Shown here: one piece after another, positions 7,273-13,553 of the stretch | Layout of the letters: each line of letters starts with the position of its first letter | Numbering within the stretch: position 1 is the stretch's first letter | NCBI GenBank assembly: GCA_003575245.1 | Contig: NMQN01000489.1 | Location: 1-13,553, forward strand | Origin: Candidatus Atribacteria bacterium 1244-E10-H5-B2 | Lineage (GTDB): Bacteria; Atribacterota; JS1; SB-45; 34-128 | Reading direction: 5' to 3' | DNA: 13,553 bases | Notes under the pieces: generated by a model | Databases searched by the model: none | Told to the model about the DNA's origin: nothing | The model's input: only the letters and a program-made list of their open reading frames with translations | Made by a program: the position numbers and the translations under genes

Positions 7273-8803
7273 GCTTTTGTCCTTCTCCTTTCTTTATAGA
7301 CACCAGACCAGTAGCATAAGCCATAATCTTTTCCTCAGTCGCTTCTTTCTGTAAAAATTCTCCCGTTATCTCACCTTCGTGCATGATTATTATCCTATCA
7401 CACAGTTGAATTATTTCGGGAAGATCAGAGGAAATAACCACTATGCCAATTCCGCCCTTGTTCAGCTCTCTTAGTTTACGATATATCATTTGCTTGGTGC
7501 CTATATCTACACCTTTGGTAGGTTCGTCAACGATAAGGACATCTGGCTTTATGCCTACCCACATACTAAGAAGAACTTTCTGCTGATTTCCACCTGAGAG
7601 GTGTAGAAGGTTTTGTTTGAGTGTTGGAGTAATGATATTGAAAGATTTCTGCATTTGCTTGGCAAATCCACTGATTTTCGAGTTGGCCAAAAAGCCTATT
7701 TTGTTCGTAAAATTTTTAGCCTGAGGTGCAATTAAGTTCTCGTCAACACCCATTTTCAGAAATAGACCTTCCTTTTTTCTGTCTTCCGGAAGATAGCCGA
7801 TGGAATTCATTATAGCATCCTTTACTCCCTTTATTCTAAGCATTTTCCCCTGGTATAAAATATTTCCACTATCCAAGGGATATAAGCCAAGAATTGCTTT
7901 GAACAATTCGGTTCTACCTGCCCCAATAAGACCAAAAAAACCGAGAATCTCACCGTGGCGTAGATAAAAACTCACATTTTTGAATAAGTCTTTTGAGGTT
8001 AGGTTCTTAACCTCAAAGTATTTCTCACCAATTTTAAAGGATAAATTCTTTGTCCCATAAAGTTCCTTAATTCTCCGTCCAACCATCAATGTGGCAAGAT
8101 TTTCTTCAGAAACCTTCTCAATATTTCTGGTATCCACAATCTTCCCATCCCTCAAAATGGTAACTTTATGAACAAATCCGAAAAGTTCAGATAGGCGATG
8201 AGTTATATATAATAATGAAACACCTTTTAGGTTAAGGTTTTTTAAAAAATTAAAGAGAGAATTGATTTCGTCAATATCCAGTGAAGTAGTTGGTTCATCA
8301 AGAATCAAAATACTCGGGCCAAGTAAGATTACACGTACTATTTGAAGCATTTGTCTAAGGCCTATAGATAAATTTCTCACCAGCGTTGCGGGATCAATTT
8401 CAATCCCAAAAACTCGCAATCTAAGTGAGGCTTGCTTTAGCAATTCTTTTTTATTTAAAAATCCAATTTTTCTTTCATTTAGTTTATTAATAAAAATATT
8501 TTCCGCAATTGTAAGATGTGGAAAATCATTTATTTCTTGGGGGATAACGCCGATTCCACCTGCAATTGCTTCCGCAGAGTTATGAAAGTTTACTTCTCTA
8601 TCATTCAGAAGTATTTGGCCTGAATCGGGCCGAAAAACACCAGCAAGGATATTCACGAGAGTAGATTTACCCGCGCCATTCTCACCAATAATTGCATGTA
8701 TTTCTCCTTCTCTTAGCTCCAACGAAACTTCATCAAGTGCTTTCACTCCTGGAAAGGATTTTGTAATATTACTAACCTTTAATAGAATTTTCCCGTTAGC
8801 CAT
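7262..8803 (-). CDS. Ribose/CUT2-type ABC transporter ATPase 1 (RbsA/MglA family, duplicated ABC domains)
   Basis: Cytoplasmic 513-aa ATPase with two fused ABC domains. Domain 1: Walker A GENGAGKST (40-48), Q-loop Gln89, a variant signature LSIGLRQ (145-151), Walker B LILDEPTTSL (166-175) and switch His202. Domain 2: degenerate Walker A GLIGAGRTE (291-299), PEDRK (339-343), canonical LSGGNQQ (402-408) and LIVDEPTKGVD (423-433). The pattern matches RbsA/XylG-type proteins that power uptake of monosaccharides. ATG 8803 has AAGGAG eight nt upstream, and a strong hairpin lies just before that ribosome site. Its last 11 nt overlap the permease start. It is only moderately similar to ATPase 2. Confidence 0.95.
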   Translation of the reverse strand: MANGKILLKVSNITKSFPGVKALDEVSLELREGEIHAIIGENGAGKSTLVNILAGVFRPDSGQILLNDREVNFHNSAEAIAGGIGVIPQEINDFPHLTIAENIFINKLNERKIGFLNKKELLKQASLRLRVFGIEIDPATLVRNLSIGLRQMLQIVRVILLGPSILILDEPTTSLDIDEINSLFNFLKNLNLKGVSLLYITHRLSELFGFVHKVTILRDGKIVDTRNIEKVSEENLATLMVGRRIKELYGTKNLSFKIGEKYFEVKNLTSKDLFKNVSFYLRHGEILGFFGLIGAGRTELFKAILGLYPLDSGNILYQGKMLRIKGVKDAIMNSIGYLPEDRKKEGLFLKMGVDENLIAPQAKNFTNKIGFLANSKISGFAKQMQKSFNIITPTLKQNLLHLSGGNQQKVLLSMWVGIKPDVLIVDEPTKGVDIGTKQMIYRKLRELNKGGIGIVVISSDLPEIIQLCDRIIIMHEGEITGEFLQKEATEEKIMAYATGLVSIKKGEGQKHGI

Positions 8804-8822
8804 CCAACATTCTCCTTATTAT

Positions 8823-8853
8823 GTGCAGGGTGAAATATACCCTCACCCTGCAC
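8823..8853 (-). promoter_or_regulatory. Intercistronic hairpin between binding protein 1 and ATPase 1
   Basis: GTGCAGGGTGA at 8823-8833 and TCACCCTGCAC at 8843-8853 form a perfect 11-bp stem with a 9-nt loop. It starts 17 nt beyond the binding-protein stop and ends just before the AAGGAG of the ATPase gene. No T-run follows on the transcribed strand, so it is better read as an mRNA-stabilising or partial read-through structure than as a full terminator. It occupies the same relative position as the hairpin at 2803-2841. Confidence 0.8.
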
Positions 8854-8870
8854 GATGGTGTGACTATAAA

Positions 8871-9896
8871 TTACCACTGCCTAAGGAAATACTCCCAGTT
8901 GTCTTTCGTGACCATAGTAACGCCTGTATTGATCCATACAGGTGCTGCCATAATTCCCGCTGCTTCGTTGTCTGTTGTTACCGGCATGGGATTGTGACGT
9001 AAGCTGAAGAGGATCTGCATTCCGTAGAATGTACTCAGGTGACCCTTTTGTGCAACAGATGCATCTATTAAACCTTTTCCAATATATTGCACCGTGTCGC
9101 TGTTTCTGTCCATACCTAAAATCTTTACCTTGCCGGCCAGACCCGCCTCCTTGACTGCCGTAACAGCAGACATCGCACCAACTGAATCAACACAAACAAA
9201 TGCATTGAGATCCGGATGCGCTGTCAGTATCGATTTTGCCACAGATATTCCCGTGGGAAGATCCGCTTTAGTATCACCTTCAGCAGCTATCTTCATCTCT
9301 GGATACTTCGCAAACGTATCTCTGTAACCCTGCGCTCTGTCTTGGAACATTGGAGCTGTCATACTCAGTATCCCTATCTTACCTTTTTCATTTAAGATTT
9401 TTGCAAGATACTCTCCACCGACCACACCTACTTCATATTGATTGATCCCCACGAAAGCTATGCGCTTAGATCCGGGAACATCTCCACAAATGGTAACAAC
9501 CGGTATACCGGCTTCTATGGCCTGATTTATTACTGGGCCAAGTTCTGGACCTGGTGGAAATATAAGTATCCCTGCCGGATTCATAGCAATCGATGCTTTC
9601 ATTGATGATATCTGAGCCGGTGTATCGTAGGCGGAAGGTCCCATCACCATAGTCTTAACTCCCAGCAGTTGTCCAGCAAGCTCAAAAGCCTCGATATGAA
9701 CATCGAAAAACTCAATGTTTCGCATACAGAGATTGAATATATACAACTCACTCGCCGTATCTGGATTTTTGAGCACATACTGCTCTACTGGATAGAACTC
9801 GGACGGTTGTTCTTGTGCGAATGTTATGTTACCAAAAGCCAATACTAAAGCCAATACGAGTAGCAAAAATACTTTTCCTGATTTACCAATACTCAT
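8871..9896 (-). CDS. Periplasmic sugar-binding protein 1 of the ABC transporter (RbsB-like, Peripla_BP_4 type)
   Basis: Secreted solute-binding protein of 341 aa. The ATG at 9896-9894 is preferred over the in-frame ATG at 9914 because AAAGGAG sits eight nt before it. The signal peptide has a basic start (MSIGKSGK), a leucine-rich core (10-20) and a likely cut after TFA (about residue 27). There is no lipobox cysteine. The mature protein has the two-domain sugar-binding pattern: ELYIFNLCMRN, GILIFPPGP, IPVVTICGDVP, KIGILSM, NAFVCVDSVGAM and VKILGMDRNSD. It is the first gene of the transporter array, after a 257-nt non-coding stretch that probably carries the promoter. It differs markedly from binding protein 2, so the two transporters may bind different but related ligands. 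Confidence 0.9.
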   Translation of the reverse strand: MSIGKSGKVFLLLVLALVLAFGNITFAQEQPSEFYPVEQYVLKNPDTASELYIFNLCMRNIEFFDVHIEAFELAGQLLGVKTMVMGPSAYDTPAQISSMKASIAMNPAGILIFPPGPELGPVINQAIEAGIPVVTICGDVPGSKRIAFVGINQYEVGVVGGEYLAKILNEKGKIGILSMTAPMFQDRAQGYRDTFAKYPEMKIAAEGDTKADLPTGISVAKSILTAHPDLNAFVCVDSVGAMSAVTAVKEAGLAGKVKILGMDRNSDTVQYIGKGLIDASVAQKGHLSTFYGMQILFSLRHNPMPVTTDNEAAGIMAAPVWINTGVTMVTKDNWEYFLRQW

Positions 9897-10036
9897 AATA
9901 AAAGCTCCTTTCATTTAAAGATATTGTTCATTTTTTCTTTGAAAGCTCTAAAAGGGGTTGTGTAAAGGAAATATTACCTCTTTACTTTTCCCTATTTGAA
10001 AAGCTTTCTTTTCCAAAATTAAACTATATTGCTTAT

Positions 10037-10049
10037 CTCCTCACCTCCT
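10037..10049 (-). promoter_or_regulatory. Start-less strong Shine-Dalgarno sequence upstream of binding protein 1
   Basis: AGGAGGTGAGGAG on the minus strand pairs through AGGAGGTGA with the 16S anti-Shine-Dalgarno tail but is followed by ATAAGCAATATAG with no usable start codon; the in-motif GTG meets a stop after two codons. The real start is about 140 nt further on. If transcription begins near 10056, the motif would be close to the mRNA 5' end, as in the STAB-SD element that stabilises Bacillus cry3Aa mRNA. Confidence 0.5.
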
Positions 10050-10062
10050 CTTGGCCTTTTAT

Positions 10063-10089
10063 TTTATACTGAGTTTTAGCTTTTCCCAA
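10063..10089 (-). promoter_or_regulatory. Candidate promoter of the transporter array
   Basis: The minus strand reads TATAAA at 10068-10063, with a weak TTGGGA (10089-10084) 15 nt upstream. The -10 is fair, but the -35 and spacing are poor. It is the best candidate in the gap and would put the mRNA start near 10056. A regulator-dependent promoter with a weak -35 would fit. Confidence 0.3.
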
Positions 10090-10153
10090 AAAAACCAATT
10101 TTAATCACTGAGTATTAACATATTTTTTCTACAAAAATCACATTTTCTATTAA

Positions 10154-10573
10154 TTAATGAAAAAACTTAAATTTTTTACCTTTGTTTTGTTCAAGGTATT
10201 TTTGTTTGTAATCCTCCCTTGGTGGAGAAAAGATATCAATGGCTTTGCAATCAATTTCGCGGATGAAGGCCCCATGTTTTATGTTAGCCGGAAGATAGAT
10301 AACATCTCCTTTCTGTACTCTATATATTTTATCTTCAATAATCTCATCACAATAACCTTCAATCACAACCATGATTTGCTCTTGGGGATGAGAGTGAAGC
10401 TCAAAAGCGCTACCTGCTTTCATAGTAAGAAAACTAATCGTTGCATTTTCACCCCCGATTAAATGACTCAAGGATCCTGGTACCAGTTCAGTAAGAGGCA
10501 CCCCCTCATACGGACGGACAATATGTTTTTGTCGATCTTCCTGGGTTGCTTTATTAAAATCAGATTCTTTCAT
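10154..10573 (-). CDS. Small single-domain cupin, KdgF-like
   Basis: Cytoplasmic cupin of 139 aa. Start ATG 10573 is chosen for the AGGAG nine nt upstream; the open frame extends further upstream but without a ribosome site or cupin homology. Cupin motif 1 is G54...HSHPQEQ...G73 (His60, His62, Gln66) and motif 2 is GDVIYLPANIKH (Gly89, Pro95, His100). The HSHPxEQ core and the tail DIFSPPREDY resemble KdgF, which helps open unsaturated uronates from pectin or alginate, although many uncharacterised sugar-locus cupins share these features. It sits between the IclR gene and the transporter array, all on one strand, and could be part of the regulated set. A sugar-acid role is inferred and not proven. 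Confidence 0.8.
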   Translation of the reverse strand: MKESDFNKATQEDRQKHIVRPYEGVPLTELVPGSLSHLIGGENATISFLTMKAGSAFELHSHPQEQIMVVIEGYCDEIIEDKIYRVQKGDVIYLPANIKHGAFIREIDCKAIDIFSPPREDYKQKYLEQNKGKKFKFFH

Positions 10574-10779
10574 GTGCTGCTTCTCCTTCCTTTGAGTTTC
10601 TTTGCATCTTTCAAGAAATTCGAAAATTAACCCTATTATTAGATTTTTTAGTACTCTATTTTTCCTTATGTGCTCCCATATCAAAATTATTATCAAATAA
10701 GAATTTTAAGAATCATTTTTTCAATTATACTTAGAAATTACTCTATTTTCTTTCTAAAGGGCGGAAACAATAATTTAAG
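10574..10779 (-). other. Non-coding gap between IclR gene and cupin gene
   Basis: 206 nt, strongly AT-rich. A perfect -10 hexamer TATAAT lies at 10729-10724 on the minus strand, but none of the positions 16 to 18 nt upstream resembles TTGACA, so a promoter here is only possible. No clear hairpin terminator was found after the IclR stop. The open frame that reaches into this gap from the cupin looks non-coding. Confidence 0.35.
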
Positions 10780-11562
10780 CTAAACTCTATTAATGCTGTA
10801 TCCCAATCGCATAGATATCTCCCTGCTTGTTTGTATAAGAACTTTTTTTAGATCATTCTGTGCATTTTTATCTATCCTGAAAATAGGGCTTGAAATACTA
10901 ATGGCAGCTATTACTTCACCTTGGTAATTCCTAATGGGGGCAGCTACACAGCGAACATCCTTTTCGTTTTCTTCTCTATCTAAGGCAAGACCCTGTCCTC
11001 TTACTTTAGCAAGTTCTTTTTCTAATTCTTTTTTATCAGTGATGGTATTCTCGGTAAGGCGAGGAAGCACTTTTTTACTTAATATTTTCTTTCTTTCTTC
11101 CGCTGAAAGATAGGCTAATAGCACCTTCCCTAAAGCAGTACAGTGCAGGGGGGCTCTTTTACCCACATAAGAGATCATCCTTATAGTTTGAGAAGACTCC
11201 TCTTTGGCCAAGTAAAGAACTTCTCCTTCTTCTATAACTCCTAAATGGACAGTTTCATTACACTGGTTTACTAACTCTTTTAAATAAGGGGTGGCCTCTC
11301 TTACCAGGTCCATTTGGTGAAGTTTGGCCATACCTAATTCTAAGGCCTTCAGACCTAATTGGTATTTCTGGGTATGGGGATCTTGTTCTACATAACCCCA
11401 GTGTTTTAAGGTATCTAATATACGGTGAATGGTACTGGGGTAGAACCCTAATTTTTCACTGAGCTCAGTCATATTCATAGAGGAACCTTTTTGAAGTAAA
11501 ATTTCCAGAATAGAGAGGGATTTATTTAAAACTTTTATGGGGTACTTGGGGGATTTTTTCAT
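10780..11562 (-). CDS. IclR-family transcriptional regulator
   Basis: DNA-binding regulator of 260 aa, typical length. The N-terminal winged helix-turn-helix (about 10-75) includes TELSEKLGFYPSTIHRILDTL, read as residues 32-52, with wing GYVEQD. The C-terminal effector domain has the family's GKRAPLHCTALGKVLLAYL pattern (around 128-147) and a closing DVRCVAAPI / VIAAISIS segment. IclR proteins sense small carboxylic acids and sugar acids; KdgR of pectin breakdown is a member. Start ATG 11562 has AAGGA seven nt upstream, and a strong promoter lies about 60-90 nt upstream. Being next to the cupin and transporter array on the same strand, it is the likely local regulator. Confidence 0.93.
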   Translation of the reverse strand: MKKSPKYPIKVLNKSLSILEILLQKGSSMNMTELSEKLGFYPSTIHRILDTLKHWGYVEQDPHTQKYQLGLKALELGMAKLHQMDLVREATPYLKELVNQCNETVHLGVIEEGEVLYLAKEESSQTIRMISYVGKRAPLHCTALGKVLLAYLSAEERKKILSKKVLPRLTENTITDKKELEKELAKVRGQGLALDREENEKDVRCVAAPIRNYQGEVIAAISISSPIFRIDKNAQNDLKKVLIQTSREISMRLGYSINRV

Positions 11563-11740
11563 CTTGTTTTCCTTACTTCTTTTTCTACATTACAGAAATT
11601 AGTTCTATTTTTATTCTGTTCTTATTATACAAGGTGAATTTTAATTTTGTCAAATTATTTTTACTTTGTCCGGGACATCACATATTAGAAAGGCATTAGA
11701 ACTATAAAAATAAACCTGAATAAGAACAATGAAGGTTTTG
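11563..11740 (-). other. Non-coding gap between ddl and IclR gene
   Basis: 178 nt that hold the IclR promoter. Just after the ddl stop, AAACCT and AGGTTT (minus strand, about 11736-11710) could form a 6-bp stem with a long loop followed by ATTTTTAT: at best a weak terminator for ddl. Two copies of a 10-nt word in inverted orientation flank the promoter (11617-11626 and 11719-11728). No reading frame is seen. Confidence 0.5.
11624..11653 (-). promoter_or_regulatory. Sigma-70 promoter of the IclR gene
   Basis: On the minus strand a perfect TTGACA (11653-11648) and a perfect TATAAT (11629-11624) are separated by 18 nt. Transcription would start near 11617, giving a leader of about 55 nt before the ATG at 11562. 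It is by far the best promoter match in the window. Confidence 0.85.
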
Positions 11741-12877
11741 TCATTTATCTAAAAGTTTTGACTCGTCGTAGAATATTTTATTCTGCTTTTTATCCTGGTG
11801 TCTTTCTAAAGCCAGCTGAATCAATTGGTCGATTAAATCAGAATAAGGGATACCGCTCGCCTCCCACAGTCGAGGATACATACTGACAGAAGTAAAACCG
11901 GGGATGGTATTAATTTCACTTAAATATATTTTATTTACTTTTTTACTAACAAAAAAATCTACACGAGCCATACCAGCAGCATCAACAGCTTTAAAGGCAT
12001 GAAGAGCAATCTCCTGAACCTTTTTGGATATTCCATCAGGTAAATCTGCCGGAACAATTAATTGAGTTTCCTTATCTATATATTTTGAATCATAATCGTA
12101 AAATTCTCCTGCCGGTTTAACTTCCCCTACTACTGAGGCTTGGGATTCATCATTCCCCAAAACACTGCATTCTATCTCTCTTACTTCCTCTAATCCCTCT
12201 TCAACTAAAATCTTTCTATCATAAGAAGCAGCTAAATCTATAGCGTTCTCTAATTCTTCTTTCTTGTGAACTTTAGTTATCCCTACACTCGAACCTAAAT
12301 TAGTGGGCTTTACAAAAAGAGGATATTCGAAGTCATCTTGAACTAAAGACAAGATTTTCTCTTTATCTTTTTGCCACTCTTTTCTTTTAATAGTCATCCA
12401 CTTTAATATGGGCAAACCTCTATGTTGAAATATTGTCTTCATTAACTCTTTGTCCATAGAAATTGCGGAGGCTGCTACTCCCGCTCCCACATAAGGAATA
12501 TCCGCTAATTCTAAGAGACCTTGTACTGTTCCATCCTCTCCATAAGGACCGTGTAATACCGGAAAAATTACGTCTAATCTTTCTAAAGCCGAGCTTTTAT
12601 CCAATCTTTGATTATTGTCTATGTGGACCAGGGCTCTACCGGAAGGGTCATTCAATAAAATCACTGTGTTTTTCCCTTCTATTTTGCCAGATTGAAGAGC
12701 CAATTCAGAATCCTGTGGAGAAATCCATCTGCCTTCTTTAGTTATACCGATAGGTACTACGGTATATTTATCTTTATCTATTGCTTTAATAATTGAGGAG
12801 GCAGAACAAAAAGAAACCTCATGTTCTCCCGACTTTCCTCCAAAAATTAGTCCTACTTTTATTTTTTCAGTCTTCAT
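11741..12877 (-). CDS. ddl: D-alanine--D-alanine ligase
   Basis: Cytoplasmic ATP-grasp enzyme of 378 aa (DdlA-like length) that joins two D-Ala for peptidoglycan. The N-terminal fold opens with GLIFGGKSGEHEVSF (Glu18 of the SGEHE motif), followed by HGPYGEDGTVQG (109-120). The ATP-grasp core has FVKPTNLGSSVGI (188-200), the omega-loop FYDYDSKY (259-266) and metal-binding ARVDFF and EINTIPGFT (321-329, Asn323). The omega-loop Tyr266 corresponds to the tyrosine of D-Ala-D-Ala ligases and not to the histidine of VanA-type D-Ala-D-Lac ligases, so vancomycin-type specificity is not expected. Start ATG 12877 has an AGAAAGG site about 11 nt upstream. It lies 43 nt after the ThiF-like gene. Its presence shows a peptidoglycan-making bacterium. 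Confidence 0.96.
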   Translation of the reverse strand: MKTEKIKVGLIFGGKSGEHEVSFCSASSIIKAIDKDKYTVVPIGITKEGRWISPQDSELALQSGKIEGKNTVILLNDPSGRALVHIDNNQRLDKSSALERLDVIFPVLHGPYGEDGTVQGLLELADIPYVGAGVAASAISMDKELMKTIFQHRGLPILKWMTIKRKEWQKDKEKILSLVQDDFEYPLFVKPTNLGSSVGITKVHKKEELENAIDLAASYDRKILVEEGLEEVREIECSVLGNDESQASVVGEVKPAGEFYDYDSKYIDKETQLIVPADLPDGISKKVQEIALHAFKAVDAAGMARVDFFVSKKVNKIYLSEINTIPGFTSVSMYPRLWEASGIPYSDLIDQLIQLALERHQDKKQNKIFYDESKLLDK

Positions 12878-12920
12878 ATTGTATTATGCCTTTCTTTAAA
12901 TTTTCTTGTAAATTTTATTT

Positions 12921-13553
12921 TTATAAATTTAATATTTCCATAGTTCCTTCTTCAATATCTAAATATAGCAGTCTGTTCCGAAAGAGTTTACCTCTTTTTA
13001 ATAATATCTTAACCACTTCTTGGGCTTCCAAAGAAGCAATTAAGGCAGGAGTTACCGTAGGAGCACCTAATTCAGCCTCACTTCCATGTTCAGGTAAATC
13101 TTTATCAGAGCCATAGATTAATTCTAATCCTTTATCCTCCGGAAAGATAGTGGTAAGCTGGCCATTAAATCCCGCTATAGCGCCATGAATCAGGGGAATT
13201 TTTAAATCCCGACAAGATTTTTGGAGCACAAAACGCGAAGGAAGATTGTCCAAAGCATCTACTACTACCTCTGCTCCCTCAATAATTTTTTTTACATTGT
13301 CCGAATTAATGAAAACAGGATGTCCAACAATCTCTATAGAAGAATTTATCTCTTTTACCCTCTTAACTGCGAACTCGGTCTTGCTCTGCCCTAAATTGTT
13401 TTCAGTGGAAAGTATCTGCCGATTTAGATTGCTATCCACTATTAAATCTTTGTCGGCAATTATCAATTTTCCAATCCCCATTCTGGCTAAAAATTCTAAT
13501 ACTGTTCCTCCTAATCCACCGGCTCCTATTATAACTACTTCTGATTGCAAAAG
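12921..13553 (-). CDS. ThiF/MoeB/HesA-family E1-like adenylyltransferase (5' end outside window)
   Basis: At least 209 residues of an E1-like enzyme that adenylates the C-terminal glycine of a ubiquitin-like sulfur carrier such as ThiS or MoaD. The nucleotide motif GAGGLGG is at 9-15 (counted from a TTG at 13550), then NLNRQI with Arg44, Lys57 and VVDALDN (97-102, Asp101), then a typical C-terminal helix (SLEAQEVVKILL). The frame is open to the window edge as ...LLQSEV, and family members usually have about 20-40 more residues before this point, so the true start lies outside. The zinc-binding CxxC pairs of MoeB are absent: the first site reads LPEHGSEAELGAP and the protein ends without the second. 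No sulfur-carrier gene is visible in the window, so the pathway is undecided. Confidence 0.85.
   Translation of the reverse strand, partial: LLQSEVVIIGAGGLGGTVLEFLARMGIGKLIIADKDLIVDSNLNRQILSTENNLGQSKTEFAVKRVKEINSSIEIVGHPVFINSDNVKKIIEGAEVVVDALDNLPSRFVLQKSCRDLKIPLIHGAIAGFNGQLTTIFPEDKGLELIYGSDKDLPEHGSEAELGAPTVTPALIASLEAQEVVKILLKRGKLFRNRLLYLDIEEGTMEILNL

Larger units (their letters stand above)
9897..10153 (-). other. Non-coding leader upstream of the transporter array
   Basis: This 257-nt gap separates binding protein 1 from the cupin gene. It is very AT-rich. On the minus strand it holds a candidate -10 (TATAAA, 10068-10063), a start-less Shine-Dalgarno sequence (10049-10037), and a small GAAAAG/CTTTTC dyad (9998-10003 with 10008-10013). 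I see no convincing open frame or RNA gene, and no clear terminator behind the cupin gene. Confidence 0.6.

Noticed and set aside
6761..7354. Plus-strand open frame of 197 codons
   Set aside because: It is antisense to permease 1 and the ATPase 1 end; no domain is recognisable and both overlapped genes are certain.
9998..10013. GAAAAG/CTTTTC dyad resembling a LacI/CcpA-type operator
   Set aside because: The match to a catabolite-repression box is partial and lacks the central CG; in such AT-rich DNA a 6-bp dyad is easily accidental.
10574..10696. Upstream in-frame extension of the cupin (41 codons)
   Set aside because: It has no cupin similarity and odd composition, while a good AGGAG precedes the ATG at 10573.
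10747..10776. Possible terminator behind the IclR gene
   Set aside because: The CCGCCC stretch has no complementary arm nearby, so no stable stem forms.
1..13553. Recent tandem duplication of the whole transporter set
   Set aside because: The two ATPases, permeases and binding proteins share family motifs but differ widely elsewhere, including ABC signatures LSIAQQQ versus LSIGLRQ, so they are old paralogues.
1..13553. CRISPR array, IS element, tRNA or rRNA
   Set aside because: No regularly spaced direct repeats, transposase motifs or structural RNA signatures were seen on either strand.

Overview
This window is AT-rich bacterial DNA in which every gene that can be supported lies on the minus strand, so the gene order reads from right to left. 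Strong AAGGAG(G) ribosome binding sites precede most genes. Two solute-binding proteins carry Sec signal peptides with no lipobox cysteine, which suggests free periplasmic proteins and a two-membraned bacterium. The transporter-rich style would fit Atribacterota- or Thermotogota-like anaerobes, but that placement is inference and no rRNA or tRNA gene is present to test it.

Right part (about 10150-13553): a ThiF/MoeB/HesA-family E1-like adenylyltransferase cut by the window edge, a complete D-alanine--D-alanine ligase, an IclR-family regulator with its own near-ideal sigma-70 promoter (TTGACA - 18 nt - TATAAT), and a small KdgF-like cupin.

Central and left part (about 1-9900): one long co-directional array, probably an operon or closely linked operons: binding protein 1, RbsA-type ATPase 1, RbsC-type permease 1, a cyclase/kynurenine-formamidase-like metal hydrolase, a D-2-hydroxyacid dehydrogenase, a VOC/glyoxalase-fold protein, binding protein 2, ATPase 2, permease 2, and the first 24 or so codons of a second D-2-hydroxyacid dehydrogenase. 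Two complete, clearly non-identical carbohydrate-uptake (CUT2/ribose-type) ABC transporters thus flank a three-enzyme module. The simplest reading is uptake of one or two related small polar substrates, such as sugars, sugar acids or lactones, followed by hydrolysis and NAD-dependent oxidation or reduction, controlled by the adjacent IclR protein. The substrate cannot be read from sequence.

Non-coding points: both binding-protein genes are preceded by a start-less strong Shine-Dalgarno sequence and followed by a strong hairpin, an arrangement that could give the binding-protein segment of the mRNA extra stability. At the extreme left, positions 1-96 are an inverted near-perfect copy (95/96) of codons 280-311 of permease 2. 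This copy interrupts the second dehydrogenase after about 24 codons and is either an assembly/amplification chimera or a true inversion. No IS element, CRISPR array, tRNA or rRNA was recognised, and no gap between genes exceeds 300 bases.
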